This document shows, one piece after another, positions 1 through 6,828 of a stretch of DNA of 11,738 nt. This stretch comes from Hyphomicrobiales bacterium. GTDB taxonomy: Bacteria > Pseudomonadota > Alphaproteobacteria > Rhizobiales > Beijerinckiaceae. A model generated the notes under the pieces. The model was not told where the DNA came from. It did not search any database and worked only from the letters and a program-made list of their open reading frames with translations. Both the position numbers and the translations under genes were made by a program. Location of the stretch: positions 1 to 11,738 of the forward strand of contig PXAW01000466.1 in NCBI GenBank assembly GCA_003567055.1, in the 5' to 3' direction. Every line of letters starts with the position of its first letter. Positions within the stretch are counted from its first letter, which is position 1.

Positions 1-76
1 CCTTGCCGGCGGAGCCGTCCATCACGGCGACGCAGGAATTGGTCGTACCAAGGTCGATACCGATAACTTTACCCAT
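1..76 (-). CDS. dnaK: Molecular chaperone DnaK (Hsp70), N-terminal fragment
   Basis: ATP-dependent cytosolic Hsp70 chaperone that works with DnaJ and GrpE in folding and the heat-shock response. Only the first 25 codons lie in the window; the rest continues past the left edge. The visible peptide begins [20 protein letters not shown], which carries the phosphate-1 loop (IDLGTTNS) of the Hsp70 nucleotide-binding domain and is near-diagnostic for DnaK. The ATG at 76-74 is preceded by a GAGGGA ribosome site (minus bases 89-84). A sigma-32-like promoter lies about 145 bp upstream, which fits a heat-shock gene. The HAD gene ends 256 bp upstream on the same strand, but the dedicated promoter suggests separate transcription. 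HscA or another Hsp70 paralogue is a remote alternative. Confidence 0.96.
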   Translation of the reverse strand, partial: MGKVIGIDLGTTNSCVAVMDGSAGK

Positions 77-78
77 GG

Positions 79-115
79 CGGGATCCCTCACTTTCAAGCA
101 GACCGCCGGATCCCG
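79..115 (-). promoter_or_regulatory. dnaK leader hairpin overlapping the ribosome-binding site
   Basis: An 8-bp perfect inverted repeat, CGGGATCC / GGATCCCG, has arms at 79-86 and 108-115 and a 21-nt loop. In the dnaK transcript the 3' arm starts inside the Shine-Dalgarno GAGGGA (bases 89-84) and ends 2 nt before the ATG (76). The stem would therefore partly mask the initiation region. Whether it acts as a heat-melting control element is inference; no ROSE or fourU sequence motif was recognised. Confidence 0.4.
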
Positions 116-220
116 AAGCGATCCGGCCCATGGCTGGCTTTTTGACACGTTGACTGCTGTTCAGATGGGAAGGCGCGACCGGCTTCGCAAGAACCGCCAG
201 CCACCTCCCCGGCTGCGCGG

Positions 221-250
221 GATATAGGCGGGGCCGTCACCACGTGCAAG
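221..250 (-). promoter_or_regulatory. Sigma-32 (RpoH) heat-shock promoter of dnaK
   Basis: On the minus strand a CTTG -35 core (bases 250-247) is followed by 18 nt and then CCTATAT, the -10 core (228-222). This matches the alphaproteobacterial RpoH pattern of CTTG, 17-18 nt, then CYTAT-T. Transcription would start near base 213-215, leaving a leader of about 140 nt before the dnaK ATG. The match, spacing, strand and downstream gene all agree. The start site itself is inferred. Confidence 0.8.
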
Positions 251-332
251 GCCTCGGAAAAACACGGCGCACAAGCATGTCCGATGGCCACGATGGCGCG
301 CCGGAGCATTGCCGCACCGGGCCGCCGGTCAC

Positions 333-1034
333 TCAGGCGCCGATGCCGGGCGCAACGTCGTTCCGCACGGCGCCGGCCTCATCGCGCCCCGCGAGAAAAT
401 CGGGCAGGGCCGCCATCTGCGAAAGGATCGCGACGGCACCCGCCTCACGCAGGGATGTCGGCGCGTGATAGCCCCAGGCGACCCCGAGCGCCGTGACGCC
501 GGCGGCGCGACCCATCAGCATGTCGAAGGTCGAATCGCCCACCATCACCGTGTCCTCAGGCGCCGCACCGGTGGCGTGCATCGCCTGCAGGAGCATCGCC
601 GGATGCGGCTTCGAGGGCGCATCGTCGGCGGTCTGAATCGAGGCGAAGCGTCCGACGAAGCCGTGGCGCTCGAGCATGTGATCGACACCGCGCCGGCTCT
701 TGCCCGTAGCGATCGCGAGGGTCATGCCGGGCTCGACCGCGAGCGCGTCGAGCACCGCCGCGACGCCGGGATAGAGCGGTTCGGCGAAGGCGCGGTCATG
801 CCGCAATTCCCGGAATACCCGCTTGTAGGTCCCGACCAGATCCGCCACCGGCGCGCCCTGCCCGACGAGGGCCGTGAAGGCTTCCGGAAGTGACAGGCCC
901 ACGATCGACAGAGCTCGCGCGCGATCGGGCACGGGCAGGCCGTGCGCGAGGAAGGTGCGTCTTTGTGCCTCGACGATCATGTTCTGACTGTCGACCAGCG
1001 TACCATCGACATCGAAGACAACGAGCCGCGTCAT
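333..1034 (-). CDS. HAD-IA family hydrolase, phosphoglycolate phosphatase-like
   Basis: Cytosolic HAD-superfamily phosphatase of 233 aa, the usual length for Gph-like enzymes. Motif I is FDVDGT at residues 7-12 (nucleophile D8, acid/base D10). Motif II is the Thr of IATGKS (T110), motif III is K142 in SKPHP, and motif IV is GDSTFD (166-171, with D167 and D171 for Mg2+). A helical cap lies between motifs I and II, as in subclass IA. The GVAWGYH segment near 184-190 resembles Gph/PpaX enzymes. The substrate could be 2-phosphoglycolate, pyrophosphate or another small phosphate ester, so no symbol is given. The ATG at 1034 overlaps the TGA of a tiny upstream reading frame as ATGA. The gene stands alone, divergent from the thioesterase. 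A short ACCGG/CCGGT hairpin without a T-tract (316-329) follows the stop. Confidence 0.9.
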   Translation of the reverse strand: MTRLVVFDVDGTLVDSQNMIVEAQRRTFLAHGLPVPDRARALSIVGLSLPEAFTALVGQGAPVADLVGTYKRVFRELRHDRAFAEPLYPGVAAVLDALAVEPGMTLAIATGKSRRGVDHMLERHGFVGRFASIQTADDAPSKPHPAMLLQAMHATGAAPEDTVMVGDSTFDMLMGRAAGVTALGVAWGYHAPTSLREAGAVAILSQMAALPDFLAGRDEAGAVRNDVAPGIGA

Positions 1035-1063
1035 CGCGCTTCATCCGGGTTCATCTCAGCCAT
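1031..1063 (-). other. Possible 10-codon leader ORF coupled to the HAD gene
   Basis: ATG at 1063 opens a frame reading MAEMNPDEAR and stops with a TGA at 1033-1031 that overlaps the HAD start codon as ATGA. A purine-rich GAGAGCAGGG lies just upstream. The frame also stays open further upstream to a GTG near 1126. This could be translational coupling or chance; there is no homology support for a peptide this short. Confidence 0.2.
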
Positions 1064-1299
1064 GCTGCCCTGCTCTCTCATCACGCCGCATTGAATGCCT
1101 ATCGCATAGTATCCTTGCTGATACACCTCTCGCGTCCTTTAAGGCAGTTCACAACGGCACGCAGCTCACGTTGCGGCGGTGACGAGCTGCGTGGACGACA
1201 TCGACGCCCGAGGTTCATGCAGCCACACACCGCAGCCCGCCCCCGCGAGCATTTCTTCCATAGGACACAACCAGACCCGCGATAATCGCTTGACTTTCG
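1035..1299. promoter_or_regulatory. Divergent intergenic region, HAD / thioesterase
   Basis: This 265-bp gap carries no convincing gene; the frames crossing it are extensions of antisense readings. It holds two inverted repeats: GTATC-6 nt-GATAC at 1109-1124, and CACGCAGCTC-16 nt-GAGCTGCGTG at 1158-1193. A -10-like GATAAT on the plus strand (1281-1286) precedes the thioesterase, but no good -35 sits at the right distance. Both divergent promoters must lie here, but I cannot place them firmly. Confidence 0.5.
1158..1193. repeat. 10-bp perfect inverted repeat, candidate operator
   Basis: Arms CACGCAGCTC (1158-1167) and GAGCTGCGTG (1184-1193) are exact reverse complements separated by 16 nt. 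The element lies about midway between the divergent HAD and thioesterase genes. It could be a two-half-site operator or an RNA hairpin in a leader; no T-run follows either side, so a terminator is less likely. The regulator is unknown. Confidence 0.5.
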
Positions 1300-1914
1300 A
1301 TGCGGCAATTCGAACGTTGTGCGCCCATGAATGAAGCGGAGGCGACATTGCCGGCGAAAAAGCCCGGATCGATCTTTTTCTTTGCCCCTTTCGTATCCTC
1401 GACGATGCATATCGAGCCGGACTGGATCGATTACAACGGCCATCTGAACCTGGCCTATTATCACGTCCTGTTCGACCGCAGCCTCGACGAGGCTTTCGGG
1501 ATGGTGGGGCTCGGGCCGGATTATGTCGAGGCACAGGGTGCCTCCTATTTCATCGCCGAAACGCATGTGCTCTACGCGCGTGAATTGCATCATGAGCACC
1601 CGGTGCGGGTGACGCTGCAATTGCTCGATTGCGACGAGAAACGCATGCATCTCTATCTCGAACTGCGCCACGCAACGGAAGGCTGGCTCTCGGCCTCCTG
1701 CGAAATGCTCGGGCTGCATGTCGACATGAAGAAGCGCAAGGTCACGCCGTTTCCCGAGGAGATCCGGCGCAATCTCGAGATCATGCGCGCAGCCCATGCG
1801 GGGCTGCCGCGTCCCGACAATGCCGGTCGGCGGATCTCGCTGCGGCGCGACGGCGAGAACCGTCCTCTGGCTGACGATTCAGACGGGGAACCGCCGCAGC
1901 GCACGCGGCACTGA
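1300..1914 (+). CDS. Hotdog-fold thioesterase family protein (acyl-CoA thioesterase)
   Basis: Probable cytosolic acyl-CoA thioesterase of the 4HBT / thioesterase-like superfamily, about 204 aa. The hotdog signature D-Y-N-G-H-L-N (residues 44-50, or 35-41 from the inner ATG) lies at the start of the long helix, with the Asp as expected catalytic residue. The typical F-x-A-E-T-H-V strand and a later L-G-L-H-V-D strand follow. It resembles stand-alone thioesterases associated with carnitine or fatty-acid catabolism, but no such neighbours are present, so the substrate is unassigned. Two ATGs are possible, at 1300 and 1327; neither has a clear Shine-Dalgarno. A -10-like GATAAT at 1281-1286 would allow either. 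The C-terminal 40 residues or so are polar and probably disordered. The stop coincides with the first unit of a 15-bp tandem repeat. Confidence 0.88.
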   Translation: MRQFERCAPMNEAEATLPAKKPGSIFFFAPFVSSTMHIEPDWIDYNGHLNLAYYHVLFDRSLDEAFGMVGLGPDYVEAQGASYFIAETHVLYARELHHEHPVRVTLQLLDCDEKRMHLYLELRHATEGWLSASCEMLGLHVDMKKRKVTPFPEEIRRNLEIMRAAHAGLPRPDNAGRRISLRRDGENRPLADDSDGEPPQRTRH

Positions 1915-1955
1915 TCTTCGCCGCCCTGATCTTTCCGGCCCTGATCTTCGCGACA
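1911..1955. repeat. Three-copy 15-bp tandem repeat at the thioesterase stop
   Basis: CTGATCTT recurs at 1911, 1926 and 1941, exactly 15 bp apart. The first and third copies share ten bases (CTGATCTTCG). The first copy contains the thioesterase TGA (1912-1914), and every copy repeats that TGA in the same frame. The array fills most of the 47-bp gap before the convergent MFS gene ends at 1962. Confidence 0.75.
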
Positions 1956-1961
1956 CGCGAA
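1947..1961. terminator. Weak bidirectional hairpin between convergent genes
   Basis: TTCGCG (1947-1952), loop ACA, CGCGAA (1956-1961) forms a 6-bp stem directly next to the MFS stop codon and 33 bp after the thioesterase stop. Its position between converging genes suits a terminator, but there is no T-tract on either side. Confidence 0.35.
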
Positions 1962-3464
1962 TCAGACCATCCGGCGCGGAATCGTCCAGGACAGGGCTGT
2001 GCCGATCATCGAGAAGATGAAGATCGTCAGGAAAACGCTGCGAAATCCGGTGGATACCGCCGCGCGGATCCCCGCCTCGGTGGCTGCGTCGATCTCCGCC
2101 AGCGCCGTCTCGCTGCCCTGCAGCACCGCTTCGAGGGGGCCTGTGACCTCCACTCCGGTAGCGGCGACGGCGGCAAACAGCACAGCCCCGACGATGGCCG
2201 TCCCGAGTGCCGCCCCGAAGGAGCGCGCAACCGCGACCGAGGCGGCGGCGGCGCCGAGCATGCGCTTTCCCGCTTCCGACTGCACCGTCACCTGCACCAC
2301 CCCCATCACCGTGCCGAGAAAGACCGAGAGCAGCCCGAGGAACCAGGAAAATTGCAGCATGCTCATCGCCGGTGCGAAAAAGGCGAGAATGAGCAGCATC
2401 GCGCCGACGACCATCAATCCGAGCGAGGGGAAGATCGCCGTACGCCCGGTGCGGCTGACCACCTGCCCGACGGCGAATCCGCCGAAACCGACACCCGCCG
2501 TCATCGGCAGCATCATCAGCCCGATCTCAGCCGCCGATGCGCCGTAGACCGCGCGCAGATAGATCGGCACGAAGGCGATCAGCGAAACGAAAAGCGCCCC
2601 GTGCGACATGGCGAGCGCATCGGCGCGCCAGATCGAGGGATTCTGCAACAGGGTGATCGGCAGGAGCGGCTGCGCCACGCGTTTCTCGCGGAAATAGAGC
2701 AGGATCGCCGCCGCCACTGCGAGGCCGGCCAGCGCGAGCGCCGGCCCCATCGCCGCGAGCGCACCCCCGCGCAGGGCCTCGACGAGGATCAGCGTACTCC
2801 AGACGAAGGTGGCGAAGAGAATGAGCCCCATCCAGTCGAACCGGAACGGCTCCTTCTCACCGGCACCCGGCGGCAGACGCAGGAGCAGGAGAATGGCGAG
2901 CAGGCCGAAGGGAATGTTGAAGAAGAAGATCGAGCGCCAGCCGAAGAACTCCGTCAGCAATCCGCCGATCACCGGCCCGACCGTACTCGCGATCACCGCG
3001 ACAGCCGCGATATAGCCCTGATATTGCGCGCGCTCGCGTGGCGGCACGGATTGCCCGATCAGCGCCTGCGACAGCGAGATCAGCCCGCCGCCACCCAGCC
3101 CCTGCAACACGCGCGCGGCCACCAGCATCTCCGTCGATACGGCGAAGGCGCACAGCGCGCTGCCGGTCATCGCCACGATCAGCGAGACGATCAGGAGCTT
3201 GCGCCGACCGAATGCGTCGCCGAGCCGGCCATAGACCGGCGCCGCCGTGGCCGTCGCGATCAGATAGGCGACCACAATCCAGGCGATGCGCTCGACATTG
3301 CCGAGATCGGCGGCGATGGCGGGCAGCGCGGTGGCGACGATGGTCTGGTCGAGAATGCCGAGGAACATCGGCAGCATGATCGAGGGAAACAGGGCGAGGA
3401 AGGAGGCTCTCGCACTCCCCGGCTTGACTGGTGGCTCGGCTTCTGGCGGTGGCGACGCGGACAA
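1962..3464 (-). CDS. MFS transporter, DHA2 / EmrB-QacA family drug efflux pump
   Basis: Inner-membrane proton antiporter, 500 aa, with about 14 predicted hydrophobic segments as in the DHA2 (14-TM) family. Family motifs in order are LDQTIVATALP (38-48, motif D1, end of TM1), GRLGDAFGRRK (79-89, motif A, loop 2-3), and GPVIGGLLTEFFGW (163-176, motif C of antiporters) running into FFFNIP. Known members export drugs, dyes or fatty acids; the substrate here is not predictable. No EmrA/HlyD adaptor is adjacent, so it probably acts alone. The start is TTG at 3464, preceded by GAGAAA about 7 nt upstream; no ATG or GTG is available before TM1, and the first internal ATGs fall within TM1. A small dyad at 3516-3529 lies upstream. 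No TetR or MarR regulator is in the window. Confidence 0.92.
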   Translation of the reverse strand: MSASPPPEAEPPVKPGSARASFLALFPSIMLPMFLGILDQTIVATALPAIAADLGNVERIAWIVVAYLIATATAAPVYGRLGDAFGRRKLLIVSLIVAMTGSALCAFAVSTEMLVAARVLQGLGGGGLISLSQALIGQSVPPRERAQYQGYIAAVAVIASTVGPVIGGLLTEFFGWRSIFFFNIPFGLLAILLLLRLPPGAGEKEPFRFDWMGLILFATFVWSTLILVEALRGGALAAMGPALALAGLAVAAAILLYFREKRVAQPLLPITLLQNPSIWRADALAMSHGALFVSLIAFVPIYLRAVYGASAAEIGLMMLPMTAGVGFGGFAVGQVVSRTGRTAIFPSLGLMVVGAMLLILAFFAPAMSMLQFSWFLGLLSVFLGTVMGVVQVTVQSEAGKRMLGAAAASVAVARSFGAALGTAIVGAVLFAAVAATGVEVTGPLEAVLQGSETALAEIDAATEAGIRAAVSTGFRSVFLTIFIFSMIGTALSWTIPRRMV

Positions 3465-3515
3465 GACGGGTTTCTCAACGGTTGAATCGGCCTGCCGAGC
3501 ATACCCGGTTATCCG

Positions 3516-3529
3516 ATACTGGCGAGTAT
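3516..3529. promoter_or_regulatory. Small dyad upstream of the MFS gene
   Basis: ATACT (3516-3520), ggcg, AGTAT (3525-3529) is a perfect 14-bp dyad in the 105-bp gap between the cyclase stop and the MFS start, 52 bp before that start. It could be a repressor operator for the transporter or a minor hairpin after the cyclase. A GANTC site (3484-3488) lies between it and the start. Nothing else recognisable occupies the gap. Confidence 0.3.
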
Positions 3530-3569
3530 GCGCGACGCACGCGCGTTTTGCGTTTTTCCCGCAAGCGCC

Positions 3570-5267
3570 TCAGGCAACGCGCCCCGACAGACGCCCGGCG
3601 GCGGCGACCGGCGCGACATCCGCGCCCGCGTCATCGGCGACGATGCGATCGCGCCCCGCGCGCTTGGCGGCGTAGAGCCGGCGATCGGCACGGATGAGCA
3701 GTGTATCGAGATCCTCGCCATCGGCTTCGAGGCCGACGAGACCGGCGGAGAAGGTCACGCTGATCGGCCCGCAGCGGGTCGCCATCGCGGACGCGTTGCG
3801 CCGGCGCAGATCCGCGAGCAGCGCCACGGCTTCAGGCTTGGCCGCACCGGGTAAGGCCAGCAGGAATTCCTCGCCGCCGATCCGGAAGGCTTTGCCGCGC
3901 GCACCGCCGGCGAGGCGAAGCCGCTCGGCGAAAGCCTTGAGCAGATCATCGCCGGCGAGATGGCCGTGCTTGTCGTTGACCGCCTTGAAAAGATCGATGT
4001 CGATCAGCGCCAGCGCGAAATCCGTAGCGTTCTCGCGGGCATAGGCAACCGCATCCTCGAAATAGGCGTCGAGATGACGGCGGTTATAGAGCTGGGTCAG
4101 GGGATCACGCACCGCCTGCCGGGCCAGTTGCTCATGCAGATCGGTGATGGTCGACAGGCGCGCCTGGCTGGTCTCGAGCGCCGCACGCATCGCTTCCGCG
4201 ACCTGCTCGCGGCGGGTGACGTCGCGCAGATAGAGCATGCGCCCGAGCCGGATCCTCTTGCGCTCGGCACCGGGCGCGACATCGACGACCTGCATTTCGA
4301 ACCAGCGCGGCGGTGCGCCGATGGCGATGAGGCGATCATCGTCACCCGCGCCCTCCACGTCGAGATGGCGCGCGAGTTCGCGGCCGCAGCCCGGCCATTC
4401 GGCCAGCGGCACCCCCTCGCGCAACCGCGTCAGCCCCGTCAGGGCCAGCGCCGCCGGGTTGGCCTGCACGATCCGCCCGGCATCATCGACGACGATGACC
4501 GGATCCGGCAGGCGGGCGATCAGCAGCCGGTTGGCCACGGGCAGCAGATCGAACAGCCCCTTGCCGGCAATCAGCCAGGTGAAGACGCCGAGGGTGATCG
4601 CGAAGCTGAACGGGGTGGGGTCGAAGCCGAAAACGGTGATGCCGAAGAGAATATAGCCGAGATTGGCACTGATATTGATCAGTGTGAAGACGAGAAAGCC
4701 CAGGTAATGCCTGCGCGCCGAACCGCGCACCGTCACGAGCGCGCGGGCGATCGACCATAATCCGAAGGCGAGAAAGACATAGAGATAGATTGCGAAGAAC
4801 CAGAAGACCGGCCCGTGATCATAGATCATCGGCGCATGCGGCGAATCATGCGCGGGCGCCGTACCGGCAGCGTAGAGCAAGTGATGGTGCGCATTGGTGA
4901 AGGCGATGATCCCGGCCAGGACCGGCATGATCATGAGAACCGCAAGCCGCCCCGGGCTCAGCCGCTCCGTCGAGGAATTCGCATATTGCCAGAGAAAGGC
5001 CGCCCAGAAGGTCGGCACCACCATCACGCCCGGCCAGGCCGCCTGCGCGAAGATCTGCTTGCAGGATCCCGTAGGGGCCGCGACTTCCAGCATGGCGGCC
5101 AGGAGCCACCAGCCCATGCCGAGATGAGAGACCACGAAAGCATCACGTCCGGGAAAGTCATGCTGACGGGCTACCCATAGCGACAGCATCAGCACGCCCA
5201 GGCAGATCCCGCCCAGGAGCGCTGCCTGAGGGCTCAGGACCCAGACCGCGTCGCCACAACTACCCAA
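3570..5267 (-). CDS. Membrane-bound PAS-GGDEF diguanylate cyclase
   Basis: Makes the second messenger c-di-GMP from two GTP at the inner membrane. The 565-aa protein has an N-terminal multi-helix membrane region (about 14-240), resembling the histidine-kinase N-terminal 7TM sensor module. A PAS domain follows (about 251-350: DPVIVVDDAGRIVQANPA), then a short helical linker (355-386) and a GGDEF domain (387-545) opening with RDPLTQLYNRR. The active-site signature is GGEEF (464-468), and the metal/GTP residues are conserved (IDIDLFKAVND, 422-432), so it is probably active. The product-inhibition I-site RxxD is absent: the equivalent 455-458 reads GARG. The start is TTG at 5267 with GAGG five nt upstream. 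It lies 70 bp downstream of the M23 gene on the same strand and may have its own promoter. The signal sensed is unknown. Confidence 0.93.
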   Translation of the reverse strand: MGSCGDAVWVLSPQAALLGGICLGVLMLSLWVARQHDFPGRDAFVVSHLGMGWWLLAAMLEVAAPTGSCKQIFAQAAWPGVMVVPTFWAAFLWQYANSSTERLSPGRLAVLMIMPVLAGIIAFTNAHHHLLYAAGTAPAHDSPHAPMIYDHGPVFWFFAIYLYVFLAFGLWSIARALVTVRGSARRHYLGFLVFTLINISANLGYILFGITVFGFDPTPFSFAITLGVFTWLIAGKGLFDLLPVANRLLIARLPDPVIVVDDAGRIVQANPAALALTGLTRLREGVPLAEWPGCGRELARHLDVEGAGDDDRLIAIGAPPRWFEMQVVDVAPGAERKRIRLGRMLYLRDVTRREQVAEAMRAALETSQARLSTITDLHEQLARQAVRDPLTQLYNRRHLDAYFEDAVAYARENATDFALALIDIDLFKAVNDKHGHLAGDDLLKAFAERLRLAGGARGKAFRIGGEEFLLALPGAAKPEAVALLADLRRRNASAMATRCGPISVTFSAGLVGLEADGEDLDTLLIRADRRLYAAKRAGRDRIVADDAGADVAPVAAAGRLSGRVA

Positions 5268-5337
5268 ATCAACCTCGGATTCTCGATACTGCCTGTCTAT
5301 GCACCTGCGATTCTTAATGCGCGATATATTCGAATGG
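5268..5337 (-). promoter_or_regulatory. M23-cyclase gap with two GANTC sites
   Basis: This 70-bp gap holds GATTC at 5278-5282 and 5309-5313, the second inside CGATTCTTAA (5308-5317). It also holds the palindrome ATTCGAAT (5328-5335) within an AT-rich patch, and the GAGG ribosome site of the cyclase. A CTGACA hexamer in the last codons of the M23 gene could be a -35, but no well-spaced -10 follows. The promoter is plausible but not located. Confidence 0.35.
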
Positions 5338-6828
5338 CTACTCTTGCATCTTTGTCAGGATACGCCCGGCGCGCAGGAAGCGGTTCGGGTCGACGGGCTC
5401 ATCGTCGATGCGGGTCTCGTAATGCAGATGCGGCCCGGTCGAGCGGCCCGTCGATCCCGCGCGACCAAGGTGGTCGCCGGTATTGACAATCTGCCCGCGT
5501 TCCACCGCGATCGAGGAGAGATGCGCGTAGCGTGTGGTCACGCCGTTGCCGTGATCGATTTCAACCAGATTGCCGTAACCGCCCGAGCGCCCGGCGGTCA
5601 CCACACGCCCTGCCCCTGCGGCGCGGATCGGCGTGCCGCGCGGCGTGCGGAAATCGATTCCGGCATGCAGGGCGGGGCGCCCCGTAAACGGATCGCGGCG
5701 CACGCCGAAACCGCTGCTGACGCTGAACTGGCGCGAGGCGGGACGCGCGAACGGCAATTGCTCGCTCGCACGCTGCAGGCGCTCACGCTCGCTGAGATTC
5801 TCCTGCAGCATCCACACCATGGCCTCGAACGGGCCGCCTTCCGGGTCGATGCCGACGGGCAGGTAGGGACCGCCGATACCGGTCGCCTCCCCGTCCGGTC
5901 CGGACGCGTCCAGGGCGTCGGGGTCAAGCCCGGTCTGCACGATGACGTCGCGCAGCTTCTTCGCGGCCTTTGCGATGCTTTCATTGACCGCGTCGAGCCG
6001 CATGAACTGATCGGCTTCGACCTGAGCCAGTGACGCCTCGACGGCACGCAACCGCTCGGCCAGATTGGCCGTCACGGCGTCATCCGCATCGGCGGTGATC
6101 TCCGGTCGTGCGATCGACCCGGGATCGCCGGAAGGTGACAGGCGCGATTCACGCAGCCGCAGGGAGAACGCGTCATCTTCCGGTGCGGGCGGCAAGGCCT
6201 CGGGTGCAGGGGGCAGCGCCTCCGGCGCCGCATCGGGCCGGCGCGCGCCGGAGATGACAGGCGCAGGGCGCGGTCGCTGCGACAGGATCGGCGAGGGCCG
6301 GCGCACGGGGTGCCGCGAGAGCGAACCGGTCTCGCGGACATCGTCACCGGAATCGGCGAGATCGGCGAGCGGGGTCGGTGCAAAGCCGTCCTCCGGATCG
6401 AGATCGGGCAGGTCGAGCCCGGCAATATCGATATGCGTGCCCAGATTGAACAGCATGGCCTGACGCGTCTCGAGTTCGACCTGACGCCCGACCAGCGCCG
6501 CGACACGGTCTTCGAGACTGTCCTGCTCGAGCAATTTCTGGCTGGTGATGCGGTCGAGCCGTGAGCGCAGAACCGCGATACTCTCCTCGTACCCGGCCTT
6601 GAGCCGCGCCTCGCGGCGCAGCAGCTCCGCCGCGACGTCATCACTGGAGACCACATACCAGGTGACGGCGCTCGCCCAGGCGGTGACGAGCGCGAAGCTC
6701 AAAGCCGCGATCGCCATGGTCAGGGGGCGAAGCGTCAGGATCCGCCGGGGAGGCTCTTGCGTTGGGTACGGCAAGCCTCGCCCGGGAGGGGGCATGCGGT
6801 GCGGCATCTGCGCAGTCGAATCATACAT
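5338..6828 (-). CDS. M23 family metallopeptidase, membrane-anchored with coiled coils
   Basis: Probable zinc endopeptidase that cuts peptidoglycan cross-links in the periplasm. Numbered from the ATG (496 aa): a proline-rich cytoplasmic start, one membrane anchor at about 38-61, a coiled coil at about 65-130, a proline-rich low-complexity linker near 170-240, a second coiled coil near 245-290, and a C-terminal lysostaphin-like M23 domain. Zinc and catalytic residues are present: HxxxD at H388/D392, YAHL with H436, and HLH at 467-469. It therefore looks catalytically competent, unlike degenerate EnvC/NlpD-type members. A cell-division or cell-elongation hydrolase similar to other coiled-coil M23 proteins is the likely role. 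GTG at 6831 is an alternative start; both lie in an inverted repeat (6827-6857) and lack a clear Shine-Dalgarno. It follows the peroxiredoxin gene by about 90 bp on the same strand. Confidence 0.92.
   Translation of the reverse strand: MYDSTAQMPHRMPPPGRGLPYPTQEPPRRILTLRPLTMAIAALSFALVTAWASAVTWYVVSSDDVAAELLRREARLKAGYEESIAVLRSRLDRITSQKLLEQDSLEDRVAALVGRQVELETRQAMLFNLGTHIDIAGLDLPDLDPEDGFAPTPLADLADSGDDVRETGSLSRHPVRRPSPILSQRPRPAPVISGARRPDAAPEALPPAPEALPPAPEDDAFSLRLRESRLSPSGDPGSIARPEITADADDAVTANLAERLRAVEASLAQVEADQFMRLDAVNESIAKAAKKLRDVIVQTGLDPDALDASGPDGEATGIGGPYLPVGIDPEGGPFEAMVWMLQENLSERERLQRASEQLPFARPASRQFSVSSGFGVRRDPFTGRPALHAGIDFRTPRGTPIRAAGAGRVVTAGRSGGYGNLVEIDHGNGVTTRYAHLSSIAVERGQIVNTGDHLGRAGSTGRSTGPHLHYETRIDDEPVDPNRFLRAGRILTKMQE
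6180..6229 (-). repeat. Short APEALPP in-frame repeat in the M23 linker
   Basis: The M23 linker reads APEALPPAPEALPPAPE: two full 7-residue (21-nt) units plus a partial third. The DNA units have diverged at synonymous positions, so the duplication is not very recent. It probably serves as a flexible proline-rich spacer. Confidence 0.6.

Noticed and set aside
142..170. Perfect TTGACA on the plus strand at 142-147 as a -35 element
   Set aside because: Seventeen bases downstream the sequence is ATGGGA, not a -10, and no plus-strand gene follows.
94..309. A 71-codon minus-strand frame in the dnaK leader and promoter
   Set aside because: It crosses the sigma-32 promoter and lacks a ribosome site or recognisable protein character.
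1099..1797. A 232-codon minus-strand frame across the thioesterase and the divergent gap
   Set aside because: It is antisense to the hotdog motif region and its tail enters the intergenic inverted repeat; no family resemblance was seen.
2352..3485. A 377-codon plus-strand frame opposite the MFS gene
   Set aside because: Highly charged low-complexity translation (many R, E, D, H, Q) mirroring the hydrophobic codons of the transporter; an antisense shadow.
3960..4760. A 266-codon plus-strand frame opposite the cyclase
   Set aside because: Same charged composition with no recognisable fold; the minus strand has the GGEEF and PAS signatures.
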